Source: Ga0077555 sp046154645
Lineage (GTDB): Bacteria; Pseudomonadota; Alphaproteobacteria; Rhizobiales; Hyphomicrobiaceae
Direction of reading: 5' to 3'
DNA: 64,000 nucleotides
Assembly: GCA_046154645.1 (NCBI GenBank)
Contig: JBJXDZ010000009.1
Span: forward strand, 162,469 to 226,468
How positions within the stretch are numbered: position 1 is the stretch's first letter; each line of letters begins with the position of its first letter. Made by a program: the position numbers and the translations under genes. Positions 43,091 to 50,115 of the stretch are shown piece after piece. The notes below the pieces were generated by a model, which ran no database searches, was not told where the DNA came from, and saw nothing but the letters and a program-made list of their open reading frames with translations.

Positions 43091-43729
43091 CGGTTCAGCC
43101 CCGCGTGTGCGGGGAACGGCACAGCCCGCCGACAACGTGGCGATTACCGTTCGGTTCAGCCCCGCGTGTGCGGGGAACGGGTGGCCGTCTCGGTGACACC
43201 GCAACCAGGAGGCGGTTCAGCCCCGCGTGTGCGGGGAACGGTCAGGCTGCAGAGCCGCGATCGTCGCTGTCAGCGGTTCAGCCCCGCGTGTGCGGGGAAC
43301 GGTCCTGCACCCACCGAACGACGTGGAAGTGAAACGGTTCAGCCCCGCGTGTGCGGGGAACGGTCCATACCCGTGGCGAGCATGGCCGCGATCGTCGGTT
43401 CAGCCCCGCGTGTGCGGGGAACGGCCCTGCGCCATCAATCGGGCCACCATCTCGGCCGGTTCAGCCCCGCGTGTGCGGGGAACGGATCGCGGCAATGGAC
43501 CCGTTCGGGTCGAGACGCGGTTCAGCCCCGCGTGTGCGGGGAACGGGGGTTGGAAAACTTGATGCGCCCCTCGAGCGCCGGTTCAGCCCCGCGTGTGCGG
43601 GGAACGGACGGCCATGTACGGCATGCTCAACGTCGGCACCGGTTCAGCCCCGCGTGTGCGGGGAACGGTGGAACGGCATGATGCGCCGGCGCAGGCGGCG
43701 CGGTTCAGCCCCGCGTGTGCGGGGAACGG
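43091..43729 (-). CRISPR. Type I-E CRISPR array, 11 repeats and 10 spacers
   Basis: Eleven identical 29-base repeats start every 61 bases at 43091, 43152, 43213, 43274, 43335, 43396, 43457, 43518, 43579, 43640 and 43701. Plus-strand repeat: cggttcagccccgcgtgtg then cggggaacgg. It holds the hairpin CCCCGC-GTGT-GCGGGG. All ten spacers are exactly 32 bases. Read on the minus strand the repeat ends GGGGCTGAACCG, matching type I-E handles (compare ATAAACCG), so the array is transcribed leftwards, like the cas genes. The leader is at its right end, next to cas2e. Spacer matches could not be searched. Confidence 0.98.
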
Positions 43730-43804
43730 ACTTGCTTCCATCCCACGGGTATCATTCATGTTTTACGATGTCAAAAAGCGCCACCAAGATGAACAACCCA
43801 AAAG
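43730..43804 (-). promoter_or_regulatory. CRISPR leader with promoter-like elements
   Basis: This 75-bp AT-richer segment (acgatgtcaaaaagcg ...) separates cas2e from the first repeat. On the minus strand it holds a TTGACA (43769-43774 on the plus strand) with GATACC-like bases ~15 nt further on, pointing into the array. It is the only candidate for the leader and array promoter. Confidence 0.6.
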
Positions 43805-44119
43805 TCACGTAGTGTCCTTGGCTCCTGCAACACCGGGCGATGGGGCCGGCTTGAACTGCACCAGCGTGAGGCCATCAAAATCAGCGGGCTCGCGCCGATT
43901 GGCCCCAAGGCATTCGAACGCAAAGCCACTGTCAGTCGGCGCCGACCATGCCATCACGGCGTTGCCGTCGCCGATCATAATCTTCACTTCCTCCCAGATG
44001 CGCTCGCGCACCCGTCGACTGTAGTCGCCGACATAAACGCCGGCCCGGACTTCGGCGAACCACAACGACAGGCGACCACGCAATCGCGGTGGCGCGTTTT
44101 CCGTAACAATGACGATCAT
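43805..44119 (-). CDS. cas2e: CRISPR-associated endonuclease Cas2e
   Basis: Cas2 pairs with Cas1 to form the complex that inserts new spacers. The 104-residue protein opens MIVIVTENAPPRLRGRLSLW with the typical beta-strand, then EVRAGVYVGDYSRRVRERIW, as in E. coli Cas2e, and ends with an extended charged tail of ~20 residues. It is followed on the minus strand by 75 bp and the CRISPR array. Confidence 0.95.
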   Translation of the reverse strand: MIVIVTENAPPRLRGRLSLWFAEVRAGVYVGDYSRRVRERIWEEVKIMIGDGNAVMAWSAPTDSGFAFECLGANRREPADFDGLTLVQFKPAPSPGVAGAKDTT

Positions 44120-44176
44120 TCACGCCTCCGAGATTGATACTAGTGCCGCTTCGATGGCCCTACGCCCGCCACGCCC

Positions 44177-45124
44177 TCAACCGCGATGCCCATCATCACC
44201 CGAAGCCTCCTCAGCCGGAATCGCAGGCTCGACCGCCTCCGGCGCATCCTTGGGCGCTTCAATGCCGCTTGCCTTCAGCATCTCCTCGATCGACGGGACG
44301 ATTTTATCCAGCACGCCGGTCTTACGGAACAGATCGCGGCACGCGATGCGAACCTGTCGTTCGGGCGCCGAGCCGTCGCCTTTGCCCTTGGCAATTTTGG
44401 CCGCGGTTTCGAACGCGGCCGGCACGACGGTGTCGAACTTGTAAACGTCGGCGACGTCGTAAACGAAGCTCTGCGGCTTGCCGCGATGCAGAAAGCCGAT
44501 CGCCGGGGCGTAGCCGGCAGCGAGGATGGCCGCTTCCGACAAGCCATAAAGGCAGGCTGTGGCCGACGACAGGCAGCGATTGGGGATGTCAGCTGCGTCC
44601 CATTCGTTGCGGTCGTAATTGCGTGCCTTCCAGTCGACCCCGTACTTTTTGGCGATCAACTTGTACATTTCCCGGACCCGCGCGCCCTCGATCCCGCGAA
44701 GTTGGTCGATCGAGCGGCGCGACGGCGCCTCCTCGCCGAAACGCCGACGGTACATCTCGCGCACCACGTTGAGGCGCGCCTCCTCATCGAGGGCGACGCG
44801 GGCCTGATAGAGCAGACGGTCGGCACGTGCCCCGCCGGGTTGGCCGGAGGCGTAGAGGCGCACGCCCGACTCGCCGACCCATACGAGGAGGCATCCCACT
44901 TGCGCGGCCAGAACGACGGCGGCATGGCTGACACGCGTGCCCGGCTCCAGCATGATGCAGGCCAGCCCGCCGACGGGGATCTGGACACGCACGCCCTTCT
45001 CGTCGATCAGCACGAACGCGCTGTCGACGACGTCAAGCTGGCCGTAGCGCAGGAAGATGATGCCTGCGCGCTCCTTGATGGCAATCGGACGCAGGGGAAC
45101 GTAGGGAGGGTCGTTGGCTGCCAT
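44177..45124 (-). CDS. cas1e: CRISPR-associated integrase Cas1e
   Basis: Cas1 catalyses spacer insertion. The ~315-residue protein has the N-terminal beta domain (RAGIIFLRYGQLDV) and GIEGARVREMYKL holding the metal-binding glutamate. It then has GLSEAAILAAGYAPAIGFLHRG with the catalytic histidine and SFVYDVADVYKFDTVVP with the DxxD aspartates, all as in E. coli Cas1e. The C-terminal tail is longer and acidic. I start at the ATG at 45124 (MAANDPP), because AGGGA lies ~7 nt upstream; an ATG at 45130 is too close to that site. It follows cas6e by ~10 bp. Confidence 0.95.
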   Translation of the reverse strand: MAANDPPYVPLRPIAIKERAGIIFLRYGQLDVVDSAFVLIDEKGVRVQIPVGGLACIMLEPGTRVSHAAVVLAAQVGCLLVWVGESGVRLYASGQPGGARADRLLYQARVALDEEARLNVVREMYRRRFGEEAPSRRSIDQLRGIEGARVREMYKLIAKKYGVDWKARNYDRNEWDAADIPNRCLSSATACLYGLSEAAILAAGYAPAIGFLHRGKPQSFVYDVADVYKFDTVVPAAFETAAKIAKGKGDGSAPERQVRIACRDLFRKTGVLDKIVPSIEEMLKASGIEAPKDAPEAVEPAIPAEEASGDDGHRG

Positions 45125-45134
45125 GGACATTTCC

Positions 45135-45842
45135 CTACGCGCGACGGATCAGCATGAGGCCACAACCAAAGGCTTTGGCTGAACCGAAACCACGCGCGAG
45201 CTTGTCAAGGAAGACGGCGGGATCGGCAACCTCAACGACGCCTTTGAAATCGAGCACCGAAAAGCCGGCTGGTCGGCCGCGGCGCCGCTCAATCGGGATT
45301 TGGGCGTAGCCATCGACATGCGGTGGCTCAGGAACGGTGAAGCCGGCACGCGCACCTTGCGCGGCAAGCCAGCCGGTGCCTGCTTGCACGGCGATCGCAT
45401 CGCGAACGGACTTCCGCTCGGCTTTGGCGACGTCTTTCAGCGCGTGCATGACGACGTCAACGCGTTTCCCACGCGCGCGTTCGGTGCGGGCTTTGGCATC
45501 CAGCGCCGCCTTGCTGGCAAGGACTGGGTTGGCCCGCAGCGTAAAGGCAAGACGATCGCCGACACTCAAGGACGGCTCGAAGGATTTGGTTTCAAGCTCG
45601 AACAGTCCGAGCGGATCACTCGGCGGTCGAGCTGAGAGGATCAGATATCGGCCATTGCCGTCGTCGCGCCACAGAAAGTCGCGCTGGGCGTCGGGAACAT
45701 CCTGGAACAGCAGCCAAAGCACGCGATGGGCATGTCCGGCGCGTTTGCTCGGATCATCGGGCACGAGAAGCGGGGCAATGGCCGACAACGCCTCGCCACG
45801 TGAAGCACGCAGGCGGGCACGGGACAGGAACTGCGTGGTCAT
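45135..45842 (-). CDS. cas6e: crRNA-processing endonuclease Cas6e
   Basis: Cas6e cuts the precursor CRISPR RNA at the repeat hairpin and stays bound to the 3' end in Cascade. The 235-residue protein starts MTTQFLSRARLRASRGEAL. A conserved histidine lies near the N-terminus (KRAGHAHRVLWLLFQD). The late glycine-rich loop GFGSAKAFGCGLMLI is the signature of the Cas6/Cse3 group. Its start overlaps the cas5e stop (ATGA), so the two are coupled. Confidence 0.95.
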   Translation of the reverse strand: MTTQFLSRARLRASRGEALSAIAPLLVPDDPSKRAGHAHRVLWLLFQDVPDAQRDFLWRDDGNGRYLILSARPPSDPLGLFELETKSFEPSLSVGDRLAFTLRANPVLASKAALDAKARTERARGKRVDVVMHALKDVAKAERKSVRDAIAVQAGTGWLAAQGARAGFTVPEPPHVDGYAQIPIERRRGRPAGFSVLDFKGVVEVADPAVFLDKLARGFGSAKAFGCGLMLIRRA

Positions 45843-46621
45843 GGCGTGCCTCCGCCGGCAACGCGTGACTTGAGCAGTGCCTCGGTGCGTAGGCCGAAGC
45901 GCCATTTGGCCCGGCTCTCTGGCCGGTCGCGGCGCTCCTCCAGACGACTGACGCGCGCCGTGCGCTCGGCGTCGGGAATGGCATCGACATCGGCATAGAT
46001 CGGGCCGGAGCCGTCGATCGCCAGCCTCAACTGCGACTTGAGAGCCCTCACGTCCGACGGTTCCGTGGCGTCGAAGCGAGCGAAAGCACCCTCGATGTGA
46101 TCCGCATCGATTATACGAGGCGCCATCGGCAGCATGAGTGCGTGCGCCTTGCGGCCAGCGAAAGGAACGAACACCGGCGCTTCAAGTGCCTGCTTGATCG
46201 CAGCAAGATCCGGTTCTCCGGCAGTCGCTCGCCATAGCGCAATCGTGTGCTGCGAGCCGACACGGAACTCGCGTCGCGACAGAATGGTTTTCAGGTCGTC
46301 GCAAGCCAGTTCGTCGGCGCGCGTGCGGATCGGGCCGAACACCTTGGCGCGGCGGCGGATCGAGACGTCTTTGGCGGCCTGGGCGGTATGATAGTCCGAC
46401 GCCAGCCCACCCGCGACATCCACCCGAACAGCGAAACCGATGCCGGCAGCGAGGGCTTGCTGACGCTCCTCCTCGGAGCGCTCGATACCGAGGCAGCCGG
46501 CAACGAGGCCGAGGATCTGTGATTTCGAGGGCCGATCCCAGGTGGGACGGCGCTCGCCAACCGCGACGGTGCCGAACGAGGCCAAGGGCGCCGCGAGCGT
46601 AAACAGAAGGTATTCAGCCAT
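45839..46621 (-). CDS. cas5e: Cascade subunit Cas5e
   Basis: Cas5e caps the 5' handle of the crRNA in Cascade. The 260-residue protein starts MAEYLLFTLAAPLASFGTVAV with the family's first beta-strand and LASFG. It has RPTWDRPSKSQILGLVAGCLGI and DYHTAQAAKD, and a C-terminal beta-hairpin region rich in Arg. Start at the ATG at 46621 after a GGAG site; the GTG at 46630 overlaps the cas7e stop. The stop overlaps cas6e. Confidence 0.94.
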   Translation of the reverse strand: MAEYLLFTLAAPLASFGTVAVGERRPTWDRPSKSQILGLVAGCLGIERSEEERQQALAAGIGFAVRVDVAGGLASDYHTAQAAKDVSIRRRAKVFGPIRTRADELACDDLKTILSRREFRVGSQHTIALWRATAGEPDLAAIKQALEAPVFVPFAGRKAHALMLPMAPRIIDADHIEGAFARFDATEPSDVRALKSQLRLAIDGSGPIYADVDAIPDAERTARVSRLEERRDRPESRAKWRFGLRTEALLKSRVAGGGTP

Positions 46622-46626
46622 GGCGG

Positions 46627-47688
46627 TCACTCCGACGATGCAAAGGTGATAGCGTCAGCGAGAGAGCCCTGACCTGCGGTCACATCCATGATGAAGGGCG
46701 TGCCATCGAAGCAGGGGCCGTAGGCCTTGCTCATGCCGTCGGCGAGACGATCAAGTTCGACGACCGATGATGTCAACAGATCGTCGCCGCGCACAGGCTT
46801 GAAGAATGCCGCAGCGAGACTGCGCGGCTGCTGGTTGCCCTTCTCGATGCGCAGATAGCTGGCTCGGGAACGGCTGGCAAAGCTCGCTTGCTTGCCTGTC
46901 GGCGACGAGGTGGCAAGGCCTTCGACGAGCGCCGCGATGGCCGTTGCGGCAAGTCCATTGTCGCCGCCGAGGTTCTTTTCGAGCAGGGCGCGGTCGATGC
47001 AGGCGTAGATGTAGAAGACGCCGGAGCCGAAGCCCAACTCGCCGATGAAGCCGGCGCCGGCATCCTCGCTCGGCTTCTTGAGGTCATCGACCGCGGTATA
47101 GAAGTCATCCTCGACTTCGACGCGATGTGTGGTGATAGCGTGAGCCACTTGCACGGCCGCTTCGCGATTGAAATCGGGATTGTCGGCAAGCATGCGCCCG
47201 AACATGGCGATGTCGGTGGCGGTATCTGCTTTCCGCAGCACGTCAGGAACCAAGTCCTTCGTTTCCTTCGGCAGGGTCTCGCCGGCGATCAATTTGTCTG
47301 CGAGACCCAGTGCGGCCTGTCGTTCCTCGGGAGATACGAAAGCTAACTGCTCGATGTAGGTGGGGTTCTTGTCCTTTGCGTCCTTGTTCTTGCCGAAGAT
47401 GGCCGCAATGGCGCGTGCCCCCGCGGTCGCTTGTTCGGGCGCCTGGCCTTTGGCTTCGAGATATGCACGCACGTCATCGCCGAGGCGTTGTGTGCGCTCG
47501 CCGCGATGTTCCTGCACGCGGGACTTGAACGCCTCGCTGGTGCGAATGGCACGCTTCAGGGCTTGGCTCGAAATCCGCAGCCGCTCGGCGCCGCCGAACT
47601 TGGCGGTCTTGGGGCGGCCGGTGTCGTCGCGATTGAGGTTCGAGGGGGCATAGACGGTGAGTGCGTGCAGCTGAATGAAACGGGACAT
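46627..47688 (-). CDS. cas7e: Cascade backbone protein Cas7e
   Basis: Cas7e forms the six-subunit backbone that holds the crRNA spacer. The 353-residue protein starts MSRFIQLHALTVYAPSNLN, carries RDDTGRPKTAKFGGAERLRISSQALKR (RNA-binding loop), and later DIAMFGRMLADNPDFNREAAVQVAHAITTH and SASFASRSRASYLRI-like segments. The order and length fit type I-E. The stop of cse2 (47694) and start of cas7e (47688) are 5 nt apart. Confidence 0.95.
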   Translation of the reverse strand: MSRFIQLHALTVYAPSNLNRDDTGRPKTAKFGGAERLRISSQALKRAIRTSEAFKSRVQEHRGERTQRLGDDVRAYLEAKGQAPEQATAGARAIAAIFGKNKDAKDKNPTYIEQLAFVSPEERQAALGLADKLIAGETLPKETKDLVPDVLRKADTATDIAMFGRMLADNPDFNREAAVQVAHAITTHRVEVEDDFYTAVDDLKKPSEDAGAGFIGELGFGSGVFYIYACIDRALLEKNLGGDNGLAATAIAALVEGLATSSPTGKQASFASRSRASYLRIEKGNQQPRSLAAAFFKPVRGDDLLTSSVVELDRLADGMSKAYGPCFDGTPFIMDVTAGQGSLADAITFASSE

Positions 47689-47693
47689 GGGGT

Positions 47694-48287
47694 TCAATCC
47701 TGTGCAGGAGTTTGTGAAATGATGGCGGTCGCAGCTTCGGCGCCAGGAGCGAACGGACCGGCGCCGTGATAATCGAAGGCAAAGCGGGTGCGCGTGATGT
47801 CCCCGCGCTCGGCATCGGTCCAGGCGAGGACCTGCAGCGCGAGATCACGGATGTTGGCGGTGTGCCCGAGGATGGCGACGACACGCCGAAACGCGATCAG
47901 GATGTCGTCCGGCTCACGTGCAGCGAGCAGTCGCTTCAATCGCAACGGCGTGAGAATGGCCGTCGAACCGTCGCCCGCCCGAGGTGTGCCAATGGCACGC
48001 GCGATTTTCTCCGAACTTGCCTCGCGCACATGCGCCAGCACGGCGGCTACCACAGCGGCGCGTGCGAGGTCGCGTGCCGGATACTGTAAACCAAGCTTCT
48101 TGTAGAGATCGGCCGTCGCCGGTTCGGCGGCGGCTTCCATCACGCTCGACGCGCGCCGCAAGCGAGCGAGTGCCGCGCGATCGCCAGCAATGAGCCGCCC
48201 GCCGACCTCACGTGGTCGTAGTGAGGCGAGCCAAGAGACGGCGACTGCGGCCTGCTCGGCATAGCGGTTTGGAAGTTCAGCGTTCAT
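47694..48287 (-). CDS. cse2: Cascade small subunit Cse2 (Cas11e)
   Basis: Cse2 is the alpha-helical small subunit that lines the target DNA groove of Cascade. The 197-residue protein opens MNAELPNRYAEQAAVAVSW and has AALARLRRASSVMEAAAEPAT and RLKRLLAAREPDDILIAFRRVVAILGH, typical of the all-helical Cse2 fold. The start overlaps the cas8e stop. Length is normal. Confidence 0.92.
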   Translation of the reverse strand: MNAELPNRYAEQAAVAVSWLASLRPREVGGRLIAGDRAALARLRRASSVMEAAAEPATADLYKKLGLQYPARDLARAAVVAAVLAHVREASSEKIARAIGTPRAGDGSTAILTPLRLKRLLAAREPDDILIAFRRVVAILGHTANIRDLALQVLAWTDAERGDITRTRFAFDYHGAGPFAPGAEAATAIISQTPAQD

Positions 48288-49963
48288 GCGGTTTTCCTCG
48301 CTCTTCTTGGCTTTGCTTCAGGTGACGGCTGATCGAGCAGCTGATACAGCCCTGCGCCGCCTTTCCCCTGGCCATTCAGCATCAGACCAAGCATCTTGCG
48401 GCCCGTGATGATGTCCTCGATGCGGTGGCCTTCGGCGTCCTCGATCGGCACGGCATCGTCGAAGATGGCGAGGGCGTGCCGACGCAGTGTTGCCAGCCAT
48501 CCAGCACTGGCTGCGCGGTTCATGTCGGCGTGGCATTCGCTGTCGCTTTCCGCTTCGAGCGAGTCCGCCGCTGAACGCAGCGCGGCATAGAAAGCGTCGT
48601 CGGTGTCCGCCCAGAACCGCGCCTTGACGGCCTCAAGCACGGTGCTATCGCGGTCGGCCTTGGACTTCTCGCCGTAGAGCGCGAGCCTGACGGCTGTGAC
48701 GGTTTGATTGGCGACCATGTCAGCCGCCTCGACCCAATGCCGCGCCAGCTCCTTGATCGCGTCGTCGGCGATGGCGCTGCCGGTGAGAATCAGCGGCAGC
48801 AACGCCTCGGCGAAGTCGAGGGGTTTCATGTTGTCCATGGCGTAACCGGCAACGAGTAGTCGCGCGCGCCTGAGCACCGCATCGTCGCGAGGCACGAGAT
48901 CGCGAGCACGTTGCGGAAACTCGGTCAGGCATCGTGCGGGAACCCGAAGCCCTTTCTGCCCCTCCATCACCATGCCGAGCCACTGGCGATAGCCCACTCG
49001 TGAGGACTGCAAATGCAATGGCAGAAATTCCAGATCGGTCTCCTTCATCCTGTAGTAGGGGCTGAGCGGATGCCCTTGGCTCCAGGCGGTGTAGTTCGTT
49101 CCCCAGGGGCGCGTGACGTAGCCCGTCACAACGACATCATCGACAATGCCCAGGAGATCGCAGGGATGCTGCTCACCGTTCGGCTCGAAATTCAGTCGGA
49201 TGCGACGTGGCATACCGAAAAAGGCCTGCGCGGGATGAACGTCGTCAGGTGTCGTGGTCTTGCCGCTCTTGTCGGACACACGTGTCGCCGTGGTCCAGGG
49301 GAACACGCTCTGTATGTCAGCCGCCGTTGCTTGCATTCCCGCGGGGACATTGGCCCACAGGCGCTCCCAAAGGCTCGGCTCTCGGTTGTCCTGTGTTCCC
49401 GGCACAATGATGGTCGTCAGTGGTCCGCCGCCCCGAAGTGAGGTTCTATTGCCCGCACCACCGGCTGGCGCACTGGTCTGTAGTGTCGCCAGCACGATGG
49501 CTGCACCGGATCGCGATAGCGCAGCCGAGCGGCCGCGCTTCACAAAGTGGTCAGCGTTCTCCTTGATCGTGTTGCCACCCGGTGCATCGATGAGGAGCCC
49601 CTCGATCGGGCTTGGCCCGCCGGCGAGCGGATCCAGATCCTGAAAGAACCGCGGCCCGTCGCCGTCAAGCAATAGCGCGGCATCGAACGGAGCGAATGCC
49701 GTCTCTAGCTCCGCCGCTGTCGGCGGGTTGCGGTACCGCTGCACCCAGTCGCGTCGATCCTTGGGGCCGATTGCGACTGCCAAGAGTCCGATCAGGAACT
49801 CGGTCAGGCTGATGTCGCAGTCCGGCCGCCCGGTCGCGACGCGCAGAATGGTTCGACCATCGAAGGGCTGAGAAACTTCGCAGGGCCGCACGAACACCCG
49901 TCGCCCATCGTCGAGGGCAACAGGAATCCACGCCTGCCGAGCGAGCGAAAATGGCTCGGTCAT
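48284..49963 (-). CDS. cas8e: Cascade large subunit Cas8e (Cse1)
   Basis: Cas8e reads the protospacer-adjacent motif and recruits Cas3. The 559-residue protein starts MTEPFSLARQAWIPVALDDG. It carries REVSQPFDGRTILRVA-like strands, LLIDAPGGNTIKENADHFVKRG, and TSRVGYRQWLGMVMEGQKG. The final helical bundle domain is present (ADTDDAFYAALRSAADSLE, SAGWLATLRRHALAIFDDA). Length and order fit Cse1. It has its own promoter-like pair upstream at 50015-50043. The 152-bp gap to cas3 holds a lone CRISPR-repeat-like element. Confidence 0.95.
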   Translation of the reverse strand: MTEPFSLARQAWIPVALDDGRRVFVRPCEVSQPFDGRTILRVATGRPDCDISLTEFLIGLLAVAIGPKDRRDWVQRYRNPPTAAELETAFAPFDAALLLDGDGPRFFQDLDPLAGGPSPIEGLLIDAPGGNTIKENADHFVKRGRSAALSRSGAAIVLATLQTSAPAGGAGNRTSLRGGGPLTTIIVPGTQDNREPSLWERLWANVPAGMQATAADIQSVFPWTTATRVSDKSGKTTTPDDVHPAQAFFGMPRRIRLNFEPNGEQHPCDLLGIVDDVVVTGYVTRPWGTNYTAWSQGHPLSPYYRMKETDLEFLPLHLQSSRVGYRQWLGMVMEGQKGLRVPARCLTEFPQRARDLVPRDDAVLRRARLLVAGYAMDNMKPLDFAEALLPLILTGSAIADDAIKELARHWVEAADMVANQTVTAVRLALYGEKSKADRDSTVLEAVKARFWADTDDAFYAALRSAADSLEAESDSECHADMNRAASAGWLATLRRHALAIFDDAVPIEDAEGHRIEDIITGRKMLGLMLNGQGKGGAGLYQLLDQPSPEAKPRRARKTA

Positions 49964-50014
49964 GGTTGGTCCGATCGTTTCAGATTGTTGGGGGCGAAAT
50001 TGATTTCAGGAGCA

Positions 50015-50043
50015 ATTATGTCTGCCGTCTGTTCGATCTACAA
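50015..50043 (-). promoter_or_regulatory. Predicted Cascade-operon promoter
   Basis: On the minus strand, TTGTAG (50038-50043) and CATAAT (50015-50020) are separated by 17 bases, close to the sigma-70 arrangement. This would start a transcript ~45 nt before cas8e. The ribosome site of cas8e is weak. Promoter call only from spacing and the good -10. Confidence 0.5.
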
Positions 50044-50086
50044 GTGGGACAGTGTTCCTATCCACCATGCAATTGTGGACCGCTCA

Positions 50087-50115
50087 CGACACAGCTCCGC
50101 GTGTGCGGAGAGCAT
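50087..50115 (-). repeat. Solitary degenerate CRISPR repeat (candidate crRNA-like element)
   Basis: These 29 bases match the array repeat at 21 positions and keep its central hairpin, CTCCGC-GTGT-GCGGAG. Compared with the repeat, the stem has C10 changed to T and G23 to A, so the pair has changed from C-G to T-A, and the loop GTGT is identical. It abuts the cas3 stop (TGA at 50115-50117) and precedes the cas8e promoter. No T run follows, so it is not an ordinary terminator. No clear second repeat occurs 61 bases away (10 of 29 matches). Confidence 0.65.

Noticed and set aside
42932..43812. Open frames across the CRISPR array (SAPRVRGT, FSPACAGNG, QPRVCGER repeats)
   Set aside because: These are translations of the CRISPR repeats in different frames, a known annotation artefact. 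No protein is encoded.
50026..50054. Second CRISPR-like repeat one 61-base step away from the degenerate one
   Set aside because: Only 10 of 29 bases match, close to the chance level, and the hairpin is absent.
49964..50114. CreT-like toxin gene in the cas3-cas8e gap
   Set aside because: I could not identify a small ORF or RNA with convincing features; the idea rests only on analogy.
50087..50115. Hairpin between cas3 and cas8e as a simple terminator
   Set aside because: No T run follows on the minus strand, and the sequence matches the CRISPR repeat at 21 of 29 bases, which a chance terminator would not.
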